DNA of 64,000 nucleotides from positions 1 through 64,000 of the forward strand of contig JANYDW010000013.1 in the NCBI GenBank assembly GCA_025363455.1, in the 5' to 3' direction. The DNA comes from Oleiharenicola sp. Lineage in GTDB: Bacteria > Verrucomicrobiota > Verrucomicrobiia > Opitutales > Opitutaceae. Shown piece after piece: positions 31,821 through 39,779 of the stretch (positions are counted from its first letter, which is position 1; each line of letters begins with the position of its first letter). The notes below the pieces were generated by a model. That model searched no databases and was not told the origin of the DNA. It saw only the letters and a list, made by a program, of their open reading frames with translations. Both the position numbers and the translations under genes were made by a program.

Positions 31821-33448
31821 GGTTTCTCGGCCTTGTTGAGTTTGAAAGTGAGCTCGAACTCAAAGCTCTCGGTGGCCTCCCGCTTGCTAAAGGCGGTCAG
31901 GGCGATGCTGGCAAAACGCGCGCCGATCATCGGATCGTGGAGCAGATCCTCCCGGTAGCCGTTGAGGGTGGTCTTGGCCTTGTCGGAGGATTCGTGCAAG
32001 GTGCCGCGCAGCACCAGGCCCGTTTCCATCGAGTCGATCGTCTGGATCTGCATGCTGGCGGGCCGGCTGCGACCAAGCGCCATGACCAGGTTGGAGACGC
32101 GGTAGGGGGACGCCATCATGCGATAGGCGACATCAATCCGGTCGGACGCGGTGGCGAGCTTGCGGGTGGAGTTGTTGAGCTCATCCACCTGCTTTTTGTT
32201 GTCGGCGATGCGTTGGGTCCACAAGGCGGTGTCAGCCTCCAGCGTCTGGCCGAGGTAGTAGTGCCAGCCGGCGAGGAGCAGGGTGGCGGCCGCCAGGGTG
32301 ACGAAGATGGTGTTGGCGATGAAGCGGCGACGGATGAGGTCGCCGCTGGGCAGCGCGGTGGAGATGCGGCAGTCGATGCGCCACGGGCCCTGATAAATGG
32401 CGTCGGCCTTGGGGGCCTTGTCGAGGGCCGCGCCGGGGATGTCGGCGACGAGGCTGAGGGCGCCGAGCCAGTGCGGACCCAGGGGGGCGACGTCATTGCC
32501 GGTGATGAGATTGACGGAAGTCTGCCAAGCCGGAAAGTCCAGGGCGAGGGGGGAGCGACCGATGACGTGGGCCAGCGGCTCGGCGATCCACGAGAGGGCA
32601 GGGGGCAGGTAAGCGCAGAAAATTTCGCCGACGGGCTGGCCGGTGGTCATCTCGTAGGAATCAACGAGGGGCTTGAGATCGCGGCCGATGGCGCGGACGA
32701 ACTTGGAGGCGCGGAGGAGGAGTTCGTCGTCGGCCAGGTGCAGGCGTTCGCGCACCTCGCCGGCGTGGGTGAGGTTGAACTCGCGGCGGGCGGCCTGGAC
32801 GATGGAGGCAAAGCCATGGCGCACGGGCGCGGGGGTGTGCACGCCCTCCTTGCCGATGATGTAGGCGACCGTGTGCTCCTGCTCGATGACCACGACGACC
32901 ACGGCGCGTTTCTCGTTGAGCCGCTCCTGGTATTCGGCGACTGCGCCGAGCAGGGGCAATATGCCCATTTCCAGCCGGTAGGGGAGCAACCGCTGGTCCA
33001 GCAGGCGCTGCTGGGTGAGATGGACGTCGGTGTGCGAGACGCCACAGACGAGGACGGGGCGCTGGGTGCCCTCGGGGGCGACCTGCTCACCCTCGAGCGG
33101 GCTGAGGATCTGCAGTTTCCACGCGGCGGGATTCTCGATTTTGTATTGCTCGCGGACAAGGTTGTCCAGGTAGCTCGACTCGGCGAGTTTGCGCGGCTGA
33201 ATGCTCTCGCGGAGGAGGAGAGCCTCGGGCGGCGAAAAGCTGGCGATGGCGGGCACCCAGGCGTTCTGCTTCTCGAAGTTGGCGGTGAGCCACGCGCGGA
33301 GGCCCGCCTCGTCGTCGCGGTCGAACTCCGCCGCAAAATTGATTGTGACCGGGCCGTCGTCGGGCCGGTCGACGCCTGCAGCCAGAATCTGATAGGGGTT
33401 GAGTTCTATCAGCAGGCTGTGGCGGGTGTTGCGATTGGAGAAAAGCAC
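31817..33448 (-). CDS. PilM/PilN-like fused assembly protein
   Basis: A 543-residue protein that looks like a PilM-type cytoplasmic part joined to a PilN-type membrane part. Residues 1-330 follow the actin-like layout of PilM/GspL (VVVVVIEQEHTVAYIIGKEG ... PVGEIFCAYLPPALSWIAEPL), without a clear ATP-binding signature. One transmembrane helix (IANTIFVTLAAATLLLAGWHYYL, about 375-397) precedes a periplasmic coiled coil and ferredoxin-like domain (MQIQTIDSMETGLVLRGT). GspL of type II systems has the same single-chain organisation. It is the first gene after the toxin-antitoxin block that splits it from the pseudopilin genes. Confidence 0.7.
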   Translation of the reverse strand: MLFSNRNTRHSLLIELNPYQILAAGVDRPDDGPVTINFAAEFDRDDEAGLRAWLTANFEKQNAWVPAIASFSPPEALLLRESIQPRKLAESSYLDNLVREQYKIENPAAWKLQILSPLEGEQVAPEGTQRPVLVCGVSHTDVHLTQQRLLDQRLLPYRLEMGILPLLGAVAEYQERLNEKRAVVVVVIEQEHTVAYIIGKEGVHTPAPVRHGFASIVQAARREFNLTHAGEVRERLHLADDELLLRASKFVRAIGRDLKPLVDSYEMTTGQPVGEIFCAYLPPALSWIAEPLAHVIGRSPLALDFPAWQTSVNLITGNDVAPLGPHWLGALSLVADIPGAALDKAPKADAIYQGPWRIDCRISTALPSGDLIRRRFIANTIFVTLAAATLLLAGWHYYLGQTLEADTALWTQRIADNKKQVDELNNSTRKLATASDRIDVAYRMMASPYRVSNLVMALGRSRPASMQIQTIDSMETGLVLRGTLHESSDKAKTTLNGYREDLLHDPMIGARFASIALTAFSKREATESFEFELTFKLNKAEKP

Positions 33449-33580
33449 GCGGGTGGGTTCGAGGCGGCTACTATTGAGGCTCTTATGCCGGCGTCAAGGT
33501 GTGGTCAGCAGGGCGCGAGGAGCAGAAACCTGGATTCGGCCCAAAGCAGCCGCTGGAGGAGGGAGGCGCCTGCCTGCGTC

Positions 33581-33650
33581 CCACGGGGCATAGCTCGCGC
33601 CAGTCGGTGACGGTGTAAGGCTGGTCCACCCTTCCGAACATTGCATAGCT
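33581..33650 (-). pseudogene. 3'-end copy C of the PilX-like gene (after vapC)
   Basis: On the minus strand it encodes YAMFGRVDQPYTVTDWREL, matching YATFGGVDQPYSVTDWREL at the C-terminus of the 1000-residue PilX-like protein. Over 56 bases it is about 84% identical to 35110-35187. Homology begins at the same point as in copy B, right at the end of vapC, whose stop codon overlaps it. Confidence 0.8.
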
Positions 33651-34071
33651 ACAAGATGCCATGGGTTCGCTGTTCCAATAGGAATTCGCCCGGGGTCGCC
33701 AACCGCAGTTCATAAACCTTCCGGCCAAGTTTCCCGTGAAAATCCATCTCATCAAGGGTCAGCAGCCATTCGGCCCGGGCGGCCAGTGCGGTGATGACGA
33801 CCGGCCGGTCCTTGGTCTTGGGGAAAACCAGCGGTCGGTCGAGGGAAAGCCGGGTTTGCACCAGGCGCACGCGCGGGGCGATTTCCTTGAGCCAGGTGGT
33901 TGCCGCCGGCCGGCCGAACTTGCCCAGATTGCGGTGCGTTTCTTCCGCGCAGTAGTCGGAGCTGAAGAGCTGCCAGCCCAATCCGGCGGCCTTGGTCACC
34001 AGGAAGCGCGAGGCCCCGCTGGCGGATCCCGCCGCCGCGAGCAGGACACTGGTATCGAGAAAGAGCCTCAA
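33649..34071 (-). CDS. vapC: PIN-domain toxin, VapC-like
   Basis: A probable Mg2+-dependent RNase of 140 residues. PIN acidic residues are visible: Asp in MRLFLDTSVLLAAAGS, Glu in YCAEETHRNL and Asp in ALAARAEWLLTLDEMDF. The first four bases overlap the end of the antitoxin gene. The stop codon lies at the border of a 3'-end copy of the pilX-like gene. The pair sits inside the pilus cluster in the same orientation. The RNA target is unknown. Confidence 0.85.
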   Translation of the reverse strand: MRLFLDTSVLLAAAGSASGASRFLVTKAAGLGWQLFSSDYCAEETHRNLGKFGRPAATTWLKEIAPRVRLVQTRLSLDRPLVFPKTKDRPVVITALAARAEWLLTLDEMDFHGKLGRKVYELRLATPGEFLLEQRTHGIL

Positions 34072-34316
34072 TCCTTCCTCTTTTTGGCCGCTTGAAAGGT
34101 TTTCATCTCCGCCTCATCACGGGCAATCCAGGCCTTGAGCTGGGCCTTGGGCAGGTCGCGCATGGGCAGCGCGACGGCCGGGTGCAGAAACAGGCCGCCT
34201 TCGCGTTCTTCCACGAGGAGCATCGGGTTGCGCAGCCGGTCGAGGCCTAGTTTGCGCCGCAGGGCGGGGGGCAAGGTCAGGCTGCCGCGTTTGCTCAGGG
34301 GCAGGGTTGTCGTCAT
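34068..34316 (-). CDS. vapB: AbrB/VapB-type antitoxin
   Basis: An 82-residue antitoxin with an N-terminal SpoVT/AbrB swapped-hairpin motif (LPLSKRGSLTLPPALRRKLGLD). The C-terminal toxin-binding tail is rich in Lys, Glu and Ala (LKAWIARDEAEMKTFQAAKKRKD). ATG 34316 is preferred over an in-frame upstream start at 34352. It precedes and overlaps vapC by 4 bp, the usual order. Autoregulation through DNA binding by the AbrB domain is expected from the family. Confidence 0.83.
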   Translation of the reverse strand: MTTTLPLSKRGSLTLPPALRRKLGLDRLRNPMLLVEEREGGLFLHPAVALPMRDLPKAQLKAWIARDEAEMKTFQAAKKRKD

Positions 34317-34421
34317 GCGGCAATGCTGCAATGCGGCATAAACGTGGGGCAAGACAAATGTCTGCGTGATTAATTCTTCGGCTGGCTCCCTCTCGCCTTC
34401 CCCTTCGCTTTCACTTTCATA

Positions 34422-34511
34422 CTACGGCATGGTGGCCTGCTTAATTTGCGGGAGCGTGCGCCACTGGGTCACGGTGTAGGGCTTGTCCACGCCGCCGAAG
34501 GTCGCGTGGCG
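34422..34511 (-). pseudogene. 3'-end copy B of the PilX-like gene (between brnA and vapB)
   Basis: Exactly 30 codons, open and ending in TAG, reading ATFGGVDKPYTVTQWRTL ... QATMP. It aligns without gaps to the last 30 codons of the PilX-like gene (35098-35187), with about 71 of 90 bases identical. The first and last 20-30 bases are nearly identical. Confidence 0.85.
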
Positions 34512-34525
34512 GGGTGGGTGTACGT

Positions 34526-34810
34526 TCAGACCAGGTGGCTGGCCGCCTCAAGGGCGGCGGAGAAGTGGGGCAGCTTCTGCCGCCGGGCATAGGCCTCAAA
34601 GCGGCGGATGGCAGCGGGTGATAGCTTGACCGTCTTGGGCCGCTTCCCGAGGGGTTTGCGGCCGGCACCGGTCCGTGCGCCACCGTGGGTGAGCACCGCG
34701 CGGCCGGGATCGAAGTAGTCGAGCACGCTGCGACCGGCCTCGAAACGGGCCTCAAGGTTGGCGGTGGTGGTGGGCTCACGACGTGAGTTTTTGGAAGAGT
34801 TTTTTTTCAT
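34526..34810 (-). CDS. brnA: BrnA-like antitoxin
   Basis: A 94-residue protein starting at an ATG (34810) inside the brnT 3' region, the arrangement usual for brnTA. It contains the BrnA-type segment ARFEAGRSVLDYFDPGRAV. A basic C-terminal RHH-like part follows (GKRPKTVKLSPAAIRRFEAYARRQ). Owing to a frameshift in brnT the same frame is also open back to the brnT start, so a 171-residue BrnT-BrnA fusion could be made. Assignment is moderate because BrnA proteins are diverse. Confidence 0.65.
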   Translation of the reverse strand: MKKNSSKNSRREPTTTANLEARFEAGRSVLDYFDPGRAVLTHGGARTGAGRKPLGKRPKTVKLSPAAIRRFEAYARRQKLPHFSAALEAASHLV

Positions 34811-35041
34811 GGAGACGGGAGCGGCGGGCAGAGATGAGGCGCAAGGTGTCGCCGCGCGGGGCGTGACAACCGTCCAGTGCCTCCCCTCAATCAGACCGAT
34901 GGCGAGGTGTCGCATTTCGCCGGGCTGTTTCGAGGGCAGGGTGAGAACCGGGCCCGTCCAGAGCGCCGTGACGGCCGCGAGGCTGAGGCCGTGTTTGGCC
35001 TCGTTGCTCGCGTTCTTGGCGGGATCCCAATCAAACCTCAC
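34776..35041 (-). pseudogene. brnT: BrnT-like toxin, frameshifted
   Basis: The N-terminal part from GTG 35041 (MRFDWDPAKNASNEAKHGLS ... IGLIEGRHWTVV) is BrnT, an RNase-type toxin of the BrnT/BrnA family. The expected continuation TPRGDTLRLISARRSRLHEKKLFQ is present but in another frame, ending at the TGA at 34776-34778. Near 34860 the bases read CGCGCGGC where CGCGGC is expected (an extra GC), next to a missing codon. The toxin is therefore probably inactive unless this is a sequencing error. Confidence 0.7.
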
Positions 35042-35097
35042 GCTTGAAAGAGTACGTACTTATTCAAGAAGGGCAAGCCTGCTCTTTGGCGCGGGCC

Positions 35098-38000
35098 CTA
35101 CGGCATGGTGGCCTGCTCGTCCACGGGGAGTTCGCGCCAGTCGGTGACGGAGTACGGCTGGTCCACCCCGCCGAAGGTCGCGTAGCGCAGCGAGGTGTCG
35201 TAGTGGACATTCATGTTCGCGCCGCTGTAGGTGATCTTGTTTGCCGAAATGGCCCCATTAACGATAACGTTGGTGTTATTGATTAGCAGTCCGTTCGGAT
35301 TGGTGGTATTCGGGATGTAGATCACGCCATAGAACTGGTTGGAGCCATCGGAGTAATTCTGAGTGGAGGAAGCCGAGGTATCGCAGATTAGGGTCAATTT
35401 TTTGGGATCAAGGGTAGCGTTATTGAATCCATTGCCGGCCAGATTGACCTTGAGACCACTCGCGATATGAATCTCTGCCGAGCCGGTGCTGCTGATCGTA
35501 ATCAGGTTGCTGGTGCTTCCGTCTATTTTCAGATCACCGTTGATATACAAGATAACCGGGCCATTGATGTTTATGGTTGTAGCAGTCGTACCATCAATCA
35601 AGAGGTGGCCATTATAGTAGTAGCGGGACGGTGTGGTGGCGCCCGGGGTGCCTAAGTTAAGGGTGGCGGTTGAAGCCAAGGCCATGCCCTTGGGCGTGGT
35701 GGTCCAATTTGTGGCCAGACCACCGCTGGGCAAAGTATCGAATTGCGGGATGGAGGGACTGCGGCTGATGCGGGTGAGATCGATATTGGGTGAGGCCGGG
35801 CTGGAGGGACCCTTGACGCTGCCGCCGCTGGAATAGAGCGGGGCATAAGGCGATGATGAGGATGACGGTGCAGCGAGGTAGCCTTTCACAGCCGTGGTGG
35901 AGAGAGTAACGGCTGTTCCCGAAGTACTGCCGGCGGCCACTACGGCGGAGTAGCCGAGATTTTGACTACTGCCGGAAAATGGACTGGTGTTTTGATTATA
36001 GGTGTAGGTGGAATAGGTGCCCGAAGTACCAGGCGAAGCAGCCGTATCCATTCTGAACACTGAGCCATCATAACTGTCCACGGTGCCGCCGCTGTTGGCG
36101 CTGATCGTGGTCGTGGCGCCGGCGGCGTTGGGAAAGAGCGGGGCCGGGGCGATGGTGGCGCGGAGCTGGGTTCGGGCGGATGGGTTGTTGGCGATGGTGA
36201 TCGTGCCCTCGGCGTAGACGACCGGGGCGCCGGTGGTCACGCCAAAGGAATTGGCCCAGCTGGGTGTCCAATACGATGTGTTGTTGGGCGACTGGCCGGT
36301 GTTCGCCGTGGTACACTTATACCACACGCCGCCGTAGCAGACGTAGCTGCTGGTGGTGTAGGAAGTGGACGCACTCCACTGATACGATGCGCCCGATGTG
36401 CTCGACCAATAGGTTGTGTTCGTCGGTGTTTGAGCACTATGGGAGAGGATGCAGCGATACCATGTGCCACTGTAACTGACGGTGTCGTCCAAGTTGTAAT
36501 ACTTGGTGGAATCCCAAGCCGCCAAAATTGTCGGAGCCAAGGCCCAAGTGCCAGGGTTGGTATTGGGTATTGTGGCCGAATTGCTCGATAGCGCCAAATA
36601 CCACTGCCCGTTGTAAGATACAGTGTCGTTCTGACTGTATTGCTTGTTCGAGTTCCACGCCGTGGAATAAAGCGGGGCGTTACTCCAGTAGGTGGTGTTA
36701 GCGGGAGTAAGAGAGCCGCTGCTGGTGTGGGCCCGGATGCAGCGATACCACTGGCTGGTGGTGCTGTAGTAGACCACGTCCCTGAGGTTGTAGTTGATGC
36801 TGCTATTGCTCCAGACGTACATACTGCCGGTCAGGGCGCTTTCCCAATTGGTTGAATCCGAACTGGGTGTAGTAGACGAGTTCACCGAAGCCGTCTTGCA
36901 GCGATACCAAGCGCCAAGGCTGCCAATCATTCCGCTGCTGACGAAAACAACATCGTTGAACTTGTAGGTGACGGCAGTACCTCTCCACATCCAAGAAATA
37001 TAAGGAAGTCCACCTGTGGTGGTGAATTTTGCTGACTCTCCTACGTTCCAGGCATTTGCGCTAGGATGTTGTGTGGTGCAGCGATACCAAGCGCCGCTTT
37101 GATAAACATAATCACCGACATAGTAATCTGGTGTTCTTGAACCCGTCCATGATGCCGACGGACTGGTCAAAGAAACCCAATTACCGGCAGACAAATCAGA
37201 GGCAAGAGTGGTGCTGGTATGCGAAGTGGCGCAATAATACCACGTGCCATTGTCGTAAACCATCGCCCCAGTAGTGTAAGTGACGCCACTGCTCCAAGAG
37301 AGCGAAATGGCGCGGACGCTGGAGGTCCAATTGGCAGCGTCTGAACCGAAGGAAGTGCTAGTGTGCGCCGTGGTGCATCTATACACTCCGCCACTACTGG
37401 GGCTCACTACGTCATTCACTGCATAGTTCACACCACTGCTCCAGGCGCGCATGGAGGGTATGGGTACCCAATAAGTTGTGGCGGGGATGGGAAGGGTCGG
37501 CACTTGGTTAGTGTTGGATGTGATGCAACGATACCAGACGCCATTGTAATTCACGACGTCGTATGGCGAGTAGGCAGTGGTGCTGCACCACGTCCATGGA
37601 GTCGGAGCCTGGACCCAATAATTATATAGGCTGCCCGGAGTATTATTGGTGTTACTGTTCCTTATAGAGCGATACCAGGTACCGCTATAGCCGACCAGGT
37701 CGTTGATCCGGTAATTGGCCGAGGAGCTCCAGGTCGAGCCGAGCTGATTGGCATCGTAGTTATCGATGCGGATTTTCACTGAGCCGGTGACGCCCTGGCC
37801 GAATTTCCCGGAAGGGAAGATGAGGTTGCAGCTCGCAGTTGTGCCGCTGACGGTCCAATCGGCCGCGGTGCCGCTGTTCGACCAATCGGTCCAATCGTTT
37901 TTGTTGAAGGCTCGCAGTGCCTCGTCGATGCCCACCTCGGCGAGTTGCTTGCTCAGGTTGCCCTGAAAGGTACGGTTGCTCATATTCATCGCCCGGGAGC

Positions 38001-38100
38001 AGACCGCAATGTAACCGGCCAGAGCGATGCCCAGCACTGCGACAAAACAGAGCGACACGAGGGTCACAGAGCCATTTTGAATCTGGAGCCGTTTGTGCAT
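35098..38100 (-). CDS. PilX-like pilus protein with about ten chitin-binding-type modules
   Basis: A 1000-residue protein with a PilX-type N-terminus: short basic start, hydrophobic helix LVSLCFVAVLGIALAGYIAV (residues 14-33) and NRTFQGNLSKQLAEVGIDEALRAF. Residues 122-615 hold about ten tandem modules of 43-55 residues, each with W-(x)n-Y-x(3)D-x-V, a G-x-W-Y-(R/K)-C core and a closing YW or NW (for example YSGTWYRCILSHSAQTP). This is the pattern of CBM5/12-type carbohydrate-binding modules. Residues 620-1000 are Ser/Thr/Gly-rich and end in a beta-rich domain closing with YATFGGVDQPYSVTDWREL. The start overlaps the PilW-like stop by one base. The last 30 codons recur as copies B and C downstream. 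Surface adhesin role is inference. Confidence 0.8.
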   Translation of the reverse strand: MHKRLQIQNGSVTLVSLCFVAVLGIALAGYIAVCSRAMNMSNRTFQGNLSKQLAEVGIDEALRAFNKNDWTDWSNSGTAADWTVSGTTASCNLIFPSGKFGQGVTGSVKIRIDNYDANQLGSTWSSSANYRINDLVGYSGTWYRSIRNSNTNNTPGSLYNYWVQAPTPWTWCSTTAYSPYDVVNYNGVWYRCITSNTNQVPTLPIPATTYWVPIPSMRAWSSGVNYAVNDVVSPSSGGVYRCTTAHTSTSFGSDAANWTSSVRAISLSWSSGVTYTTGAMVYDNGTWYYCATSHTSTTLASDLSAGNWVSLTSPSASWTGSRTPDYYVGDYVYQSGAWYRCTTQHPSANAWNVGESAKFTTTGGLPYISWMWRGTAVTYKFNDVVFVSSGMIGSLGAWYRCKTASVNSSTTPSSDSTNWESALTGSMYVWSNSSINYNLRDVVYYSTTSQWYRCIRAHTSSGSLTPANTTYWSNAPLYSTAWNSNKQYSQNDTVSYNGQWYLALSSNSATIPNTNPGTWALAPTILAAWDSTKYYNLDDTVSYSGTWYRCILSHSAQTPTNTTYWSSTSGASYQWSASTSYTTSSYVCYGGVWYKCTTANTGQSPNNTSYWTPSWANSFGVTTGAPVVYAEGTITIANNPSARTQLRATIAPAPLFPNAAGATTTISANSGGTVDSYDGSVFRMDTAASPGTSGTYSTYTYNQNTSPFSGSSQNLGYSAVVAAGSTSGTAVTLSTTAVKGYLAAPSSSSSPYAPLYSSGGSVKGPSSPASPNIDLTRISRSPSIPQFDTLPSGGLATNWTTTPKGMALASTATLNLGTPGATTPSRYYYNGHLLIDGTTATTININGPVILYINGDLKIDGSTSNLITISSTGSAEIHIASGLKVNLAGNGFNNATLDPKKLTLICDTSASSTQNYSDGSNQFYGVIYIPNTTNPNGLLINNTNVIVNGAISANKITYSGANMNVHYDTSLRYATFGGVDQPYSVTDWRELPVDEQATMP
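36256..37737 (-). repeat. tandem CBM5/12-like modules within the PilX-like protein
   Basis: About ten degenerate protein-level repeats of roughly 150 bp. The DNA shows recurrent GCGATACCA (reverse complement of the W-Y-R-C codons) at each unit. The region is less GC-rich than its surroundings. Confidence 0.8.
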
Positions 38101-38789
38101 TACTGGAGCAAGGCGCTATTATGGATGCGCATGCGGCTGGAGGCGACCCGGTATACTTGGGTCTGCGTGCCGTTGGCATTCGATACGGATTGGGCGCCAC
38201 TAGTGCTCAGTCCAGTCTGGGTACTGAACTCGAGGCTTAGCTGTTTGATACCGGTCAGGTAGCTGCCAGCACTCAGCGTGGTACTGGTGTATTCATTGTT
38301 TGAGGCATCATAGTAGCGGATGGTCAGGTCAGCAGTCGTGCTGGCATCATTGTCGGAGATATTGCGGAGTAAAACGAGGGTCGTGCCACCGGCCGGGGTG
38401 CGAGTGAAAGTGCCGGCGGAGCTATCGTAGGCGTAAGCGACCGTGGTGGTGCCGCTGCTGGTGTTGAGGGTGAAAGTGCAGCTGGCGGCGCTGGGGGTGC
38501 CGAAAATGCCAGTGGCAGCCTGCACATCCTTGGTGAAATACGCGAGGGTGCGCCGGGCTTCGCTCTCCAGGATTTGCTGGTTGGCCAGGCGGCCGAAGCT
38601 CCGGCCCAGATAAATATAGCTCGATAACACGGCAGCCATGACCATCCCCGATAAGGTGACTCCAATTAGGAGTTCGACGAGGGTGAAGCCCGCCTTCCGT
38701 AGTTTACGCTTGGGTGCGCATGTAAGGTCCAATTTAACAGCAGGCCATCGAGCCGAAAAACCACTCCTACAATATGGATTCATCATCAT
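38100..38789 (-). CDS. PilW-like prepilin
   Basis: A minor pseudopilin with the prepilin peptidase site KAG/FTLVELLIGVTLSGMVMAAVL (Glu5 present). A helix and a Thr/Ser-rich beta domain follow, as in PilW. The part before the cleavage site (MMMNPYCRSGFSARWPAVKLDLTCAP...) looks like translated intergenic repeat, so a later non-ATG start close to KRKLRKAG is possible. It is followed directly (TAATG overlap) by the PilX-like gene and preceded after 4 bp by the PilV-like gene, so the three form an operon. Confidence 0.82.
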   Translation of the reverse strand: MMMNPYCRSGFSARWPAVKLDLTCAPKRKLRKAGFTLVELLIGVTLSGMVMAAVLSSYIYLGRSFGRLANQQILESEARRTLAYFTKDVQAATGIFGTPSAASCTFTLNTSSGTTTVAYAYDSSAGTFTRTPAGGTTLVLLRNISDNDASTTADLTIRYYDASNNEYTSTTLSAGSYLTGIKQLSLEFSTQTGLSTSGAQSVSNANGTQTQVYRVASSRMRIHNSALLQ

Positions 38790-38793
38790 AGCG

Positions 38794-39447
38794 CTAGTGC
38801 TTGAGATTCAGCCCATATTTGCCGAAATAGGCGGTGCTGGACCGGGTGTAGGTGCGGGCAATGGGCGAGGGACCGGCAAAAGAAAGCTGGTTCAACCAAC
38901 TCCCGGTGGCCGTGGTGGCCGCGGTGTTGGTACCGCTCTTGGTCCAGGTGACCGTGAAAGCAACTTCACGCAGATCGGTCGTGATGGTGGCGACAGTGCT
39001 GGCGATATTGAATGAGACTCCCGATGCTGCGATGGCCGTATTAATGGAGGCCTGATCACTGCTGTAGGTGGCACTCGACGAAGAAGACAGTGCGTTGATG
39101 TAGGTCCAATCATGCAGGCGGAGTTTCCCGATCTCATGATCGAGGATTTGCGCGGCAATTGTCTGGCGGCGGGCGGTAGCCAGCATCTCCGAGCCGATGG
39201 TGATGCCCTGGATCATGCCGATGAAGCCGACCACTAAAATGACCGAGGCCATCATCACTTCGACGATGGTGAAGGCGGAGGAAGTAGCGGGTAGCGAGCA
39301 GCGGGTAGCGAGCAGGACAGGCCCCTTCGACGCGCTGCGCTTGCTTCCGGCTTCGCATAGCCTACGCCGGACAAGCAGGGCCGGGCCCGGAGCCTCTTCG
39401 ACAGGCTCAGGGCAGGCAGCGGATCGGTTGACGTGAAGGGGCGACAT
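38794..39447 (-). CDS. PilV-like prepilin with a repeat-derived leader
   Basis: A minor pseudopilin with the N-methylation motif (S)AFTIVEVMMASVILVVGFIGMIQG (Glu5 present). A periplasmic domain of about 135 residues follows, containing LREVAFTVTWTKSGTN. The normal Gly before the cleavage site is replaced by Ala (SSA/FTIVE), which usually slows processing. The 45-50 residues upstream are translations of dispersed repeats (PEPVEEAPGPAL and a KRSASK-like stretch), so the true start is uncertain; ATG 39447 is a guess. First gene of the pseudopilin operon. Confidence 0.72.
   Translation of the reverse strand: MSPLHVNRSAACPEPVEEAPGPALLVRRRLCEAGSKRSASKGPVLLATRCSLPATSSAFTIVEVMMASVILVVGFIGMIQGITIGSEMLATARRQTIAAQILDHEIGKLRLHDWTYINALSSSSSATYSSDQASINTAIAASGVSFNIASTVATITTDLREVAFTVTWTKSGTNTAATTATGSWLNQLSFAGPSPIARTYTRSSTAYFGKYGLNLKH
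39396..39417. repeat. TTCGACAGGCTCAGG dispersed repeat in the PilV-like leader
   Basis: TTCGACAGGCTCAGGGCAGG is the same unit as at 27858-27878 and 48488-48509. Here it is read in frame on the minus strand as a CPEPVE-containing peptide upstream of the prepilin cleavage site. Confidence 0.75.
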
Positions 39448-39576
39448 GCGGGAGGTTGGCCTAGGATTAGGCACCAAGGGGAAAGTGCCAAGTGACAAGT
39501 GCCAAGTCGCTGCAGGACAAGCGGGTTTAACCAAGGATTGATGCCGCTAAAAACCGGGGGCCAGGACCAAACCTGT

Positions 39577-39651
39577 TTAACCGCTAATGGGCGCTAATCA
39601 TCGCTAATGCAGAGGCTGAATTAGCGATGATGAGCGAAGATTGGTGGTTAC
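39577..39651. repeat. TTAACCGCTAAT-family repeat (short copy)
   Basis: TTAACCGCTAATGGGCGCTAATCATCGCTAAT pairs imperfectly with ATTAGCGATGATGAGCGAAGATTGGTGGTTA. Longer relatives are at 49633-49786 and 56614-56763. With neighbouring repeat fragments it fills 39448-39779, where no gene is supported. Confidence 0.75.
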
Positions 39652-39779
39652 CGGGTCTGTTTGAATTCGCGATCATCCGCGTAATTCGCGGGGAAAATCT
39701 CCGAGGGACTCAGCCAGGCATAGGTGCGCTTGACGTTCAGGCGGCTCTGGCAAACATTCCGAATGTGAAGACACTGCCC

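Noticed and set aside
31817..33448. Repeat-derived segment (SPLEGEQVAPEGTQ) inside the PilM/N-like protein
   Set aside because: The peptide looks like translated repeats known from other genomes, but the DNA shows no palindrome or second copy in this window.
33483..33755. A 90-codon minus-strand reading frame over copy C
   Set aside because: It overlaps the end of vapC in another frame and owes its recognisable part to the pilX-like 3'-end copy; treated as a gene fragment.
35098..38100. CRISPR array suggested by regularly spaced GCGATACCA words
   Set aside because: The words are the W-Y-R-C codons of tandem protein modules, in frame, with variable spacing and no repeat-spacer structure.
39627..39779. 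Longer N-terminus of the small antitoxin-like gene
   Set aside because: The extra residues come from repeat sequence (FAIIRVIRG and similar), so a start at 39780 was preferred.
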